Source: Polychytrium aggregatum (Eukaryota; Chytridiomycota; Chytridiomycetes; Polychytriales). From it: a stretch of 64,000 nt of DNA. Shown here piece by piece: positions 22,606 to 33,300 of this stretch (position 1 is its first letter; every line of letters starts with the position of its first letter). The position numbers were made by a program, and so were the translations under genes. The stretch lies in assembly GCF_025602895.1 (NCBI RefSeq), contig NW_026516246.1, positions 186,001 to 250,000 on the forward strand. The letters are read 5' to 3'. The notes beneath the pieces are model-generated. The model made no database searches. It had not been told where the DNA came from and saw only the letters and a list, made by a program, of their open reading frames with translations.

Positions 22606-24306
22606 ATGGGTAGGTCTGCGGCGACCCTCCCCTGATCTGCCCCGCTGATCGGTGCCGGCTTGCTGCCAGCCATGGCCAGGACTTTTGCGCCAAGCCCCCT
22701 GGCTGCCGCTGCGTCCTTGACATTCGCTGTCGACGACTTGCTGCCGTATGTGCTTGCCTCTGACTCGGTCTGGACTCTACGTCTTCCTGCGACGCCGTCT
22801 CTTCCATAGGCAATTCTTCCAGCAAAAAAGCCGTGAGTGTCTCTGCTCCATCAACAGCTCTGGCATCCGCTGATGGCTGTGTCCCCGTCTCTCTAACACC
22901 CACCCACATGCGCTGACCGCACTCGATGTCTCTCCCACCGCTCTCAGGCTCGCAAAGAGCAGGCAAATCGACCTACCTACCAGCCTCCGGTATGTTTCCC
23001 CTTCCCTTTCCTTTTCCGCTGCCGTCGGCAACCACAACCCTCAGCCGCCGAACAAAACGTGGGTCATCCCATTCAATCCTCCATTTGGCTCTGTGCTTGG
23101 ATCTCGATCGCCAACCAGCGTTGTGTGATAGGGCTCGCCTGCGCTCGATCACAGCCGTTGCTCCCTTCGTCCAGCGGGCTGCTTCTTGCCAGTCCTAACC
23201 CGCGATATCCTTGCTTTGCACATTTCAGATCCCCGAGGAGCCAACTGCCCCTCTGCCTCCCCTTCCTCCTCCTCCTCCTCCTCCTTCCGAGCCTCCCAAG
23301 CCCAAGGAGCCCACTGGGGAACTCGTTCGGGTCCATTCGCGCGCTCCCTCGGACCAATACCTGACCTGCTCCATCTGCGACGAAAGGCAAAAGACCAAAT
23401 ACGCCTGCGCCCTCTCCTGCGGCCATGACTTTTGTTACGACTGTGCCAAGCAGTACGTCAAGAACGCCATTGCCTCCAGACAGTTCCCCATCTCTTGCCC
23501 GTCTTGCAAGGCCGTCAAAGTCCCCACCATCGTCAGCGAGTCCGTTATCCGCTATCTCACCAACCGAGATCAGTACTACGATATCTACATCAAGAACGCC
23601 ATCCAGTCGATTTACCTCGGCAGCGGCAGCAGCCTAATCCAGTGTCCCAGACCCGATTGTGCCAGTGCATTTGAGCGGGAGGACGACAATGATTTCGTCT
23701 ACTGTCCAGAGTGCCAGCTGCAATGGTGCCTGAAGTGCGATACCCAATACTGGCATCACAACAAACCGTGCCCCACCCGAAAGCCCGCCGATGACGTTCT
23801 GGATGGCCGCGAGGCCAACCGCAACATCGCAAAGTGCCCAAACAGCAACTGCGGCCTGCCGATCGAGCGGAGCGAAGGCTGCAACCACATGACTTGTCCC
23901 CAGTGCCACTGGCACTTTTGCCTGCTGGTAAGCATATCCGTGCTGATTCGTCTGTGCGCTCGACGCCATGAGCCCGCCATGCAACCCTGTGTCCGTGTGG
24001 TGTTCGGCTTTGCCGGCAAGCCCGATCCTGGCAGTGAAAGTGTCGGATGGCCGAGTGTGAACCTGGGCGGCTTTGTCTGCATTGCATTGGATTGGAGTGC
24101 ATGGATTGGAGTGCATTGCCCTTCCTCATTCGACGCCGAGTCCGAGTCCTGACGGTGATCTTATCTGCCTTCTCCAGTGCAACTCGGTCATCGCGCAAGC
24201 CCGGCAGGCAGACCAGCTCGCCGAGTTGCTCTTGGGCCACTACAATGCCAAGGGCACTCCTTGCTATGCCCAGCTCTTCACTGACCCTAACGAGTGGCGC
24301 CAGTAG
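22606..24306 (+). CDS. RBR (RING-IBR-RING) E3 ubiquitin ligase, probably N-myristoylated
   Basis: Five exons (22606-22609, 22810-22832, 22948-22989, 23229-23927, 24178-24306) join to 298 aa. The first two tiny exons splice to MGNSSSKKAARKEQ, a textbook N-myristoylation start followed by a basic patch. A polyproline stretch precedes RING1 (LTCSICDERQKTKYACALSC, then HDFCYDC and CPSC). The IBR has CPRPDC, YCPEC and WCLKC. The Rcat domain has CPNSNCGLPIERSEGCNHMT; the Cys in SEGCNHM aligns with the ubiquitin-accepting Cys of RBR ligases. It has no Ariadne domain and is short for an RBR. The last intron splits the final zinc site (FCLL joined to CNS). Confidence 0.9.
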
Positions 24307-24844
24307 TACTCCAGCCCCCTCTGAAAATCAACCACCCTGCCACCAACCGACGAGCTAGGCTCATCATCGGCGGCTTTTTGGGCTGCCATGACCTCTTTTT
24401 ATCCTGCTTTTTACCGTCTCTTGATTTGTGCCTGTGAGTCTTTGGTCCATGTTCTATCGGGCAGCATCCCCCCCCCGGTATTCACTTGCCCTGCGCCGTC
24501 TTGGCGAGCGGTCCGTCTGATTGCACAATAGAACCGACACTGCTTCGTTTGAACGCACACCGGCCTCGGGGCGTATCCAGCCCGTCCAAATCGGAATACG
24601 CAGATCGAACGGGATTGATCTTGCGCATGAAATCGCAACCGCCGCACCACGTGCGGCATGGCTCGCCTGCTTCTCGCCTGCTTCTCGCCCGTCTCTCGCT
24701 TGCTCCTCGTCCTCAGACACTTCCAAAGCCCGGTCAGTCTCCAAGCGCCACCCATCGCCGTCGTTGTCATCATCAGAGCTCGCAGAGTCCCCCTGCGTAC
24801 TCGTCAGGACTGTCTCGATCGCTGCACCGCTGCACCCCTTCAAC
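24307..24844. other. Intergenic, RBR to membrane protein gene
   Basis: 538 bp between tandem plus-strand genes. It holds the RBR 3' end and the next promoter. Only short overlapping ORFs occur and none resembles a family. Confidence 0.5.
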
Positions 24845-26422
24845 ATGGACGCCGAGCATCCGCAACTGTGGCTCAAGGTCGGTGGTCATGCTCCGTTGCG
24901 TTTTGTCAATCGCATCGACAGCAGCTCGTCCTGCTCCCCGGCCAACACCACCCCGCCCTGTTTCGTCGTGCGTCATGCATATCTCTGTGTCCTGGCCTGT
25001 TCTCCCCTCCAGTACCTGTGAATTCTGTACTGATGCAGATCTATAACCTATACCCACAATCCATGGCTTTATCACACATGATATCCATGGTCCGAACCGC
25101 TTATGTCCTCACAACCAGGTCGTGAACGTCCTGAGTTTCGTCAGCCTCATCTCGACGCATGCCTACTTTGCCCTGGCACGCACCCAGGATGTCTACTCGC
25201 TGCATCCGACGAACCTGACCCCGGCGCTGTGGGCGAGCTATATTTTGGCACCCATATACGCCCTGCTCGCTGCTCTGTTGGTTTGGCAGGTAGGATGAGC
25301 CATTGGGCGGTGGCTGGACATTGCGGGGCCAAGAGAGCTGAGGCGCTTCAGAACCTGGCTGGCTGCCGGGTGACTGTGCCGCTTGAAAGATGAAGCCATC
25401 GCACTTGCTAATGAGATCCATCAACTTGCCAATGGAATCTGTGGCTACCGGCCCCTTCCACATGAATCCCGTCAACCCAAACGGACGCATCCTCTCCTGC
25501 TGCACCCACATCCCATCGAATCCCGCACGACGCATCGAATCCCGCACGACGCACACCGCCTCGCCAGTTCCTGCATTCGGCCCAGCCCATTGTCCAGAAG
25601 GCCATCGGCCCCTGGTTCGCCGTTAGCGCTGCCTCGATCTCGCTCTGGTTTGTGGCCTGGACCGAGGACCAGCTCTTGGTGGCCTTCTTCCTGGCACTCG
25701 TGCCGTCGTTCTCGCTCTTCATCATCGCCCTCAACCTGATCCAAAAGTTCCCCAACAAGAGCCTCGTCGAGACCGTGTTGGTGCACTGGCCCATTTCGGC
25801 CCTGCATGCCTGGCTGGTCTTTATCAACTGGCTGACGCTGGCTGCCTTCCTGGCCACGCTGTGGAAGCGCCCCGAGGAAGACGATGGATCCGAAACCGGC
25901 TCGCAGTGGGAGGACTATGTCTACGTGTATGTTTGGCTGCTGTTCCAGATCCCTGCTGCCATCTTCTCCAAGAGCCGCAAGATCGACGACCCCATTGGAT
26001 TGCTGGTCACGGCCTGGTAGGTTGAGGAGTCTGACGGAAGTGGGATGAGAAGGAGAGCACGTCGGAGGAAGCTGTGCCGGGCTGGAGAGATGCATGCCAA
26101 GCTGGAGAGTCGCAGGAATTGCCTCGGCCCCGCGCTGCCCCTTTCTGACCACTGCATACGCTATCGATACACCAAACGCCACTGGCTCCGGGAATGATCC
26201 CCTGAACAATCGACTGACTCTTGCCCTCGCGGCATTTGACTGTGTCGACATAGGACCGTCATCACCGTGGCCCTCAACCATCCGGGCGACTCCCTCATTT
26301 ATTATCCCGGCGTCGTCTGTGGCGTCGTCATCATTCTCTATGCGCTCAAGTCGATCTGGTCGCTGCGAAACCAGCCCAAGCTCGAGGAGGGAACCCCTGC
26401 TGAGCGGGAGCCTCTTGTTTGA
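24845..26422 (+). CDS. Multispan membrane protein, Trp-rich, possibly TspO-like
   Basis: Exons 24845-24877, 25119-25289, 25568-26016 and 26254-26422 join to 273 aa with closed phases. At least six hydrophobic helices follow a short N-terminus. Examples are SYILAPIYALLAALLVW, WFAVSAASISLWFVAW, AFFLALVPSFSLFIIALNL and a last helix IYYPGVVCGVVIILYAL. The repeated W..W patterns and the IGPWFAVSAASISLWF block are reminiscent of tryptophan-rich sensory (TspO/MBR-like) proteins, but the match is weak. The first donor, GTCGGT, is non-consensus, so the 11-residue first exon is the least certain part. The C-terminus, LEEGTPAEREPLV, is cytosolic-looking. Confidence 0.65.
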
Positions 26423-27128
26423 TCTTATCGGCGACCCGTTACGTTCGGCGCCGTCGTCGTTGTTGCTATTTCATTCCGCTTTTATTCTTTTTTTTTTTAC
26501 ATTGAAGTTCTTTTTTTTTCCAATATGCAAGCCTCGTCTCTCTCGCTCTCGCTCTTTTTTGGAACCTCTGTCGGGCCCCACAAGCGATATGCAAATCGGC
26601 ATCATTCGCATCCTTCAATTTCCCACGAGCTTGCAAACCCCCGCCCAAAGAACAGAATCCCTTCTCCAGTTGTTTACTTCTGCCTTTGGTTGCTTCCTTT
26701 TCTTGTTCAGGATTTGTCGAGCTGCCTGGATGAGCATTGACCACTCGTGATTCCTCTCTATAAGCCTATCCGCCCACAGTCGTGTCGCTATATTGCTTTT
26801 GTCATTGGATTTCAATCTATATGTATCTTCCATGCGATGGAGGCGGGGAAAGAAAGCCGGCGTGAGGCTCTACTCGCTTCAGAATGCCGTGCGTGTTTGG
26901 CCGCTTGTCGATGAATCCTCCCCATTGATTTAGCGCCTCGATCTGCGATGAATCGCGGCTGAGTGCTGGGTCCCAGCGAGCGGGCGGCCATTGATCTGGT
27001 CTCTGCCATTGCAAATCGTCGCGTGTCGGATTGGCCCCCGTCCAAATCACCCTCTTCGCTCCCCAGCCGTTCCTCCCTCGCTCTGCGACTGCATCGCATC
27101 TACACCTGCACCAAGCAAAGCATTCACC
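26423..27128. other. Intergenic, with T-rich tracts
   Basis: 706 bp after the membrane protein gene. T9-T10 tracts lie at about 26488-26520 in its probable 3' UTR. Nothing else is recognised apart from the promoter region of the next gene. Confidence 0.5.
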
Positions 27129-29641
27129 ATGTCGATGGAACAGTTGGATGGCAGCGTCGTCCACTTGGTGAGTTCTGCAATCCATGCATCAAGGCACAAG
27201 AGATGCATCGTAGTCCAAGTGCATTGGACCCGCTTTTGCCGCAGTCAGCGCTGCAATCAGCGCTGCGAACAGAAGAGCAGGTCCAAACTCGTCCACTCGA
27301 ACGGCCCGACTCCACAGTATTTTCTCGGTTCACCTCCCTTTGTATCTCATGGGGGGGGGTGGAGGGAAGAAAGCCTGTTCATCCAGAGTCTGACGACGGT
27401 CTTCCTTCATTCGGGTCAGGAATGGAAGAATGTCGCAATCGCTTCGACCTTGCTATTCGTCAACGGCCTCATCTCGCTTTGGTTCGGCCTGGGTCTCGAG
27501 CGCACCCTGTTGGTCTCGGCGCTGCGGTAAGATGCCGAATAGAAGCCCTTTCCTCACACGAATCCCTTCTTTGGTATTTGATGTCGCTGGTGTCGCTGGT
27601 GTCGCTGATCGGGAAGGGGCTATCTGGCTCCAGCCCAGCCATCTTTTGCCACCGCCCTCACTCAGCCCCATGCCTTTCTTCAGATGCATCGTGCAACTGA
27701 CCATTATGGGATACGTACTGGAGCCCAGTAAGTCCTTGTCCGAGTTGGGATTGCACTTTATCACTCGCAATGGAGCAGACGTTTGGGCCGGTCAAGTCAA
27801 AGGATGACCGCCGTCGCAGATTGACAGACGCTGACAGATCTTTGGTCCATTTGTCCCCGGCCCATGCGGGCGACAGTCTTTTCAAACGATGGCCCGCTAT
27901 TTGTCTTCCCGTTCGCATGTAAGTGCATCGCATCACCATCACTCACAAGCGTGGTCGGTGGAATCGTCCGTGCGTTATGCATAGTGGTGGGCTCGCTCGG
28001 CCCGCTCCGACATCAAGCGGATATCATGGCGTTGAAACCGGCGCGGAAATGTTGGAAGTATGCGATCGAGATCAACCATCGATTTGGCATGGATCGTGGT
28101 CTGCTCCAACAACCCATTCCTCGTTCCGTCACCTTCATTGTCCGGACCAACGCAACATCTGGGCTCTTCTCACCCTCTCTCCCTTCTCCCTTCCAAAAAA
28201 ACAACCGTATACCTAGTCCTGCTCATGTTCGTTTCGGCCATTGAGATTGTCTACAACAAGAGCAAGTTCCGCCATGACTGGATGTTCGGCTCGGTGCTGT
28301 TCTCGATGGTGCTCAGCACAGGCATGGTCAACTACATTGGTATGGAGCCGTTCCTCATCGCCCTCTCAGCCGATGCTGCTTTGGACTTGCGGCTCTTTGG
28401 TCTCTATCTGCCAGTTGCTACACGAAGACGCATTCACCAAGCCTCGCTGGCGTCTTGCATACTGTCAACCAGGAAACGCATATGCCATCGGTGCTGCACC
28501 TTGGTTCGGCGCGCGTGAGTTCATCCCCACCCTCGGAATGCTGCTCGGAAACTCAAGTAAGTCCCGAGTGTTGATCCTCACCACAGTCCCGAAAGAACAG
28601 CAGCACCATCCGTCCAAGCTGCTTTGCTCCTGCTCCGATTAAGTGGCTGATACAACGTATCATTTCCTTCCCCCCCCCCACCTGTTACTCCTGCTGTTAT
28701 GGCTGCTGGAATTGGAATCGATTGGCATTTAATCGTCGTATCGTCACATCGTCACATCGCATCGTAGTGGCTGGTGTCGCCGTCGGCTTGAACAGCACCA
28801 TGTCGCAGCTCACGGATAAGAAGGAGCGAATCGAAATGTACCTTGCCTTTGGTGCCACGACATGGGAAGCGGGTAAGACCCGAGAGCGCATGGCCAGGCG
28901 GAACATGCCCAGGGGGTAGTTGTGCCAAAAAAGTACCTCCCTCCAAATCACGGCTTCGTGTGCCTCTCAATAGACCCACTCGGAGCGCTATGCGATCGCT
29001 GACTGAGGCTTTACTTTCTATACCCAGCGCGCCCCGTCGCCATCGAAGCCATCAAGCTGGCGCTGCTGCCGACCCTCAATGCAATGAGCGTCATGGGACT
29101 GATCTCGATCCCTGGGTAAGTGCATGTCCGGAGACTATTCTATCGTACGGCTTGATCTTGATCGATTGTGTGCATTCATCGACCTCGTCACCCGACGAAC
29201 AAAGACAGCCGACTCTCAACCTATGGAGAAACGTACCGGCAGCGCAGCTGTGTGATCGCCAGCAGAGCGAATCCTACGAACTGACTGGCATGCTTCCTTG
29301 TCCGTGACATCCATGACATCCATATCCGCCCAACAACGATCCCAAGCATGATGACGGGCCAGATCCTCGGTGGGACGCCCATCGCCGATGCTGTGCGGTA
29401 CCAGCAGATCATCATGTTCATGATCGTGGCAAGCTGCTCCATCGCGACTGTGGTGACGGTGCTCGTGTGCATCTATGTCACCTTTGATCAGAAATCCCGA
29501 CTGCTGGTCGACCGCATCAAGAAGGTGGAGCGCAAGCGATCAACCATTGCCCTCTGGCAGGAACGGATCGAGTCCCTGCTCAAGTCGGCGGTCCGGAGCC
29601 GGCACGGCGACACGCACGAACAGCGGCCTCTCCTGGGATAG
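27129..29641 (+). CDS. UPF0014 family membrane protein (FetB/YbbM/ALS3-like permease)
   Basis: Nine exons (27129-27167, 27420-27526, 27684-27727, 27877-27918, 28217-28339, 28473-28556, 28768-28872, 29028-29115, 29347-29641) join to 308 aa. Family blocks appear in order. LTIMGYVLEPIFSNDGPLFV is followed by the LLMFVSAIEIV helix. FIPTLGMLLGNS is followed by SQLTDKKERIEMYLAFGATT, and then LLPTLNAMSVMGLISIPGMM with TGQILGGTPIADAVRYQQII. The family supplies the permease of small ABC systems (FetAB for iron in E. coli, STAR1/STAR2/ALS3 in plants). The partner ATPase is not in the window, and the substrate is unknown here. Intron density is very high, with exons as short as 42 nt. Confidence 0.92.
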
Positions 29642-30346
29642 TCTGAGAAATGTACTGGAGACCAGGCTCCGGTCTCGGTCTTGGACCCAGGCCGCCTGTG
29701 TTGGCGCTGTGTGTTACTTTTTCCTTTCCACTATGATTCTTATGACCCTGACCGAACAGCTACGAGCAAGGACATGGGATCCGCCGTTATGTGGCGGTGA
29801 TAGCCAAAGTAGGCAGCAAACTTCTATGCATCACGGTCGCGACATGGTGCGGACGTGCTATCCAATACAGCCTCGACTTTCTGCTGGTGGCCGTCTCTGA
29901 TGGTGGATGAATTGCTCAAAGTACTTGGCGAACCAGAGTCTCCGTGGGTTGGATGCATATCCCTTCCCTTGCTTCCAGGAGGCATTCCCAAAGGCAATCA
30001 CCACTTCGGTCTCCCTTGGTGCCTGGTCGATGACTTGCTTGCACATCTCGTGGACAGTGCGCTGTCGCTTGCTGTGGAGATCGAGTCGCTTGAATCGCCG
30101 TCGCCGAGTCAAGCTGAAGTGCAGCTGTTTGTCCAGTGCTCATCCGTTGCTGCAGACCAAGGGCCTTGTGAGTACTCTGGATCCACTTGGTCGCCTGTGT
30201 AGCGTCTTTCGCTTACGGTGAACCATCTGTGGGGGAAAGCGTCCTTGATTCAGATCCAGAATTCCATCACCGAATGGTCATACCCAGCGGGCGATGTTTT
30301 GAATCAGAACATTCACCAATGCTCAAAATCCGGGGTCTCCCGTTTT
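29642..30346 (-). mobile_element. Intergenic stretch filled with Fanzor/OrfB-like relics
   Basis: The minus strand at 30112-29858 encodes RFKRLDLHSKRQRTVHEMCK and then ETEVVIAFGNASWKQGKGYA, followed by SNPRRLWFAKYFEQFIHHQR. This resembles the part of Fanzor/OrfB proteins around RuvC-II. A second relic at about 30250-30348 shares its DNA with the 9.4 kb element: GAATGGTCATNNCCAGCGNGCGAT, then TCTCCCGTTTTTTATTGGAT. Its frame reads RPLGMTIR, a stop, then WNS. The order RuvC-III-like then RuvC-II-like on this strand means these are two separate decayed fragments, not one gene. Confidence 0.55.
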
Positions 30347-33300
30347 TTATTGGATCGAGCATGTATAGTAAGTCTCCGGCGAGGATTTTGGTGACTCGAG
30401 CGGCGCCTGGGGCTGCGCTGCTGGGTGTTCGGGATTGAGTGCACGCTGCAGAGCTTGATAGGCTTCCTGGGCGCCTGCGACGTTGCTTTCAATGGCGCAG
30501 TGGTAACACTTGAGAGCAGCCTCCTGGTCCATTACAGTCCCGAGCCCTTGTTCATGGCATCGGCCGAGATCGAGCATCGCGCTGTGGTTCCCAGACTTGG
30601 CTGCGTCCCGATAGCGCTTGAAGGCCGCCTGATGATCCTGGGTGGTGCCGATTCCTCTCTCGTGACATCGTCCAACATGCCAGATCGATTCGGCCACACC
30701 CATATCCGCGGCCTTCTGGTACCATGTGAACGCTTTGATCGGATCCTTGACTGTGCCGATAGCGTTCTCGAAGCACCGGCCCAGATCGTGGCACGCCCGT
30801 TTGTGTCCCTGCAGTGCTGCTTGCTCGTAATGTACCATAGCTTCGTTCTGGTTTTTGTCCGTTCCGAGGCCGTCTTCGTAGCAACGTGCAGTGTTGTATC
30901 GGCCCTCGGTGTGTCCCCTATCCGCGGCTTGTCTGTAATAGTCAAACGCCAGTGATGGATTCGGCTGACATCCAACCCCTGTACTGTAGCAGCGGCCAAG
31001 ATGGTACAGACCCTCGGGGCTGTTTTCGGCTGCCTTCGAATACCACGAGAAGGCAGCACCCAGGTCCCTCGGTACGCTGGTACCATGTTCGTAAATCTCT
31101 GCCAGCTTGAGTTGGAATTCGGAGCTTCCCTGGTTGGCCAGCAGCGTCCAGAGTCGGAGCGAGGCCTGCTTGGATGGCTCGTGGTTCTGCTTCGCAGCAA
31201 ATGTGAACCACTCGAGTGCCAAGAGCAGGTCCGCGCCCCCGACGCCGGTTCCCTTTTCATAGATCTGGCCCAGTGCGTGTTGAGCCAGCACATGGCCCTG
31301 TTTGGCGGCCTTCTGGTACCAGTAGAGCGCCACGGACAAATCCATCGCTACGTCTTGTCCGGTCTCGTAGAACTGGCCGAGTTTGTACTCGGCTTCGGGA
31401 TACCACAGGTCGGCGGCACGCTGATACCAACCCAAGGCTCTTCCCAGGCTCAAGCGCGGATTTCGGTCACGTTCGCAGTATCGGGCGACCCACATCGATG
31501 CTTTGTGATGCCCATTGTTTGCAGCGTCAGCGTACAGCTTCAATGCGGTGCTGATGCTTGGCACGACCCCGAGTCCCAGTTCGTAGCAATTTGCAAGATG
31601 GAACTGGGCATCTGGATGCAAGTTCCTCGCGGCATCCAGGTACGAGTTGAAGATTTCATGAGCGTGGTCCTGATTCTGCGACAGCCTGGTGAGGTAGGCT
31701 CCAAGGCGAACCTTGGCACCGTCAAAGCCCTTTTTGGCCGAGGATCGGAGCAGTCGCAGCGCCTTGGCCTGCCGGTTCGAACTGTCCGAGCAGTTCTGGT
31801 AAAAGTAGGCCATGACATATTCTGAATGCATGTCACGGCGATGAACGGGCTGTGGGAGACGGAAGGTTAGATGTGCCAGGAGACGACAACACTTTCGAAT
31901 CATGCCAGCTCCGACTCACAGCCGTGGCCATATCTGTGCTCTCTGTCCGCGCCCGTTGCAAGACCGTTTTGGATGCACCACAACTCACATGAATTGCCAC
32001 AAGGCGGCAGGGCGAGTCGCGGGTCCACATTCTGAGGGTGCCGAGGGAGCTTGTCTGGCGGCCGTCCCATCCGAAACAGGCGTGTGGAACTTTCAGCATA
32101 TGATCACCATGGCGGATCCACTGCGGCAGCGCACCGCTCACAGCGGACCATCCCTCAGACTCCAGAGGCAATTTCCCGTCTGACTTGGGCGAAATATCCG
32201 AGGTGCTTGCTGTGCGCTCAAACTCTCCTTTCTTCAGGGCCCAAGTGATGGACTGCCCTTCGACATCTTCCGAGACGATGGTCCGGCGGTTCGGCGCTAT
32301 CCATACAGATTTGATGTTGGTGGCGTGTCCCTCGAGGGTCTGCTTCAGCTGGCCGGTCACGGCATCCCAAACCATCACGGTCTTGTCGTTTGATCCCGAA
32401 ACAACGACGCGGCAGTCTCGCGAGACGGCAGTGACATTGACCGCGCCTGTGTGATTCTCGAGAGTGTGCTTGTGCTGGCCCGTGATGGCATCCCAAATCA
32501 TGACGCCTTTGTCGGTCGAGGCAGAGACCAGCACCCGATCATCTTCGGATGTGACAAAGGACCTCACTGCATTCCGGTGCTCACGCACGGCCGGATTGGC
32601 TCGGGTCGAGTCGCTGTCCCAGATCCGAATCGTTTTGTCCCAGGAGCCGGAGACCACCATCGCCCCATCCGACGAAATGGCAACGGACTTGACGGTCTGA
32701 GCGTGGCCCGTGAGCATACGAGAATGTTGGTCGGTGGCGACATCCCACAGCCTGATGGTGTGGTCCCGCGATCCAGAGACAATGGTGCGGTTGTCCCGCG
32801 CGACGGCAACGCACTCGACCGATCCTGAGTGGCCCGAGAGTTCTTTCGTGAGCCGACCCGTGGCCAAGAGCCAGACACCAATGTTGCCGTTGCTGGACCC
32901 AGCCACAATCAACTTGCCGTCTCCAGAAACGGCAACGGACCTGAGCGGGTCCTTTGGGTAGTGGATCTTTTGCCGACTCTGGCCAGACTGTAGGTCCCAA
33001 ACGCAAATGGTCTGGTCTTGCGATACCGAGACGATATGCTTCTCGTCTGCGGTCAGGGTCACGGCGTTGACTGTGTCATCGTGCTCCTCGATGCAGTACT
33101 TGAGTTGATCCACGGATGTGTCCCAGACCCTGATGGTCTTGTCCTTCGAGCCGGATACAACCCACCTCCCGCTACGGGAGATAGCGACCGAGGTGACCCA
33201 GCCCGTGTGCCCTTGGAGCGTGCTCCTGAGGCGGCCGCCGACAACATCCCAGATCTTGACGGTGTTGTCATTGGACCCAGAGACGATCTGCTTGCCGTCG

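Noticed and set aside
30347-31903. Sel1 ORF as an independent gene starting at 31903
   Set aside because: The ATG lies inside a good 70-nt intron, and the first residues from it have no Sel1 similarity. The spliced fusion is phase-perfect. Kept as the alternative in the NLR2 entry.
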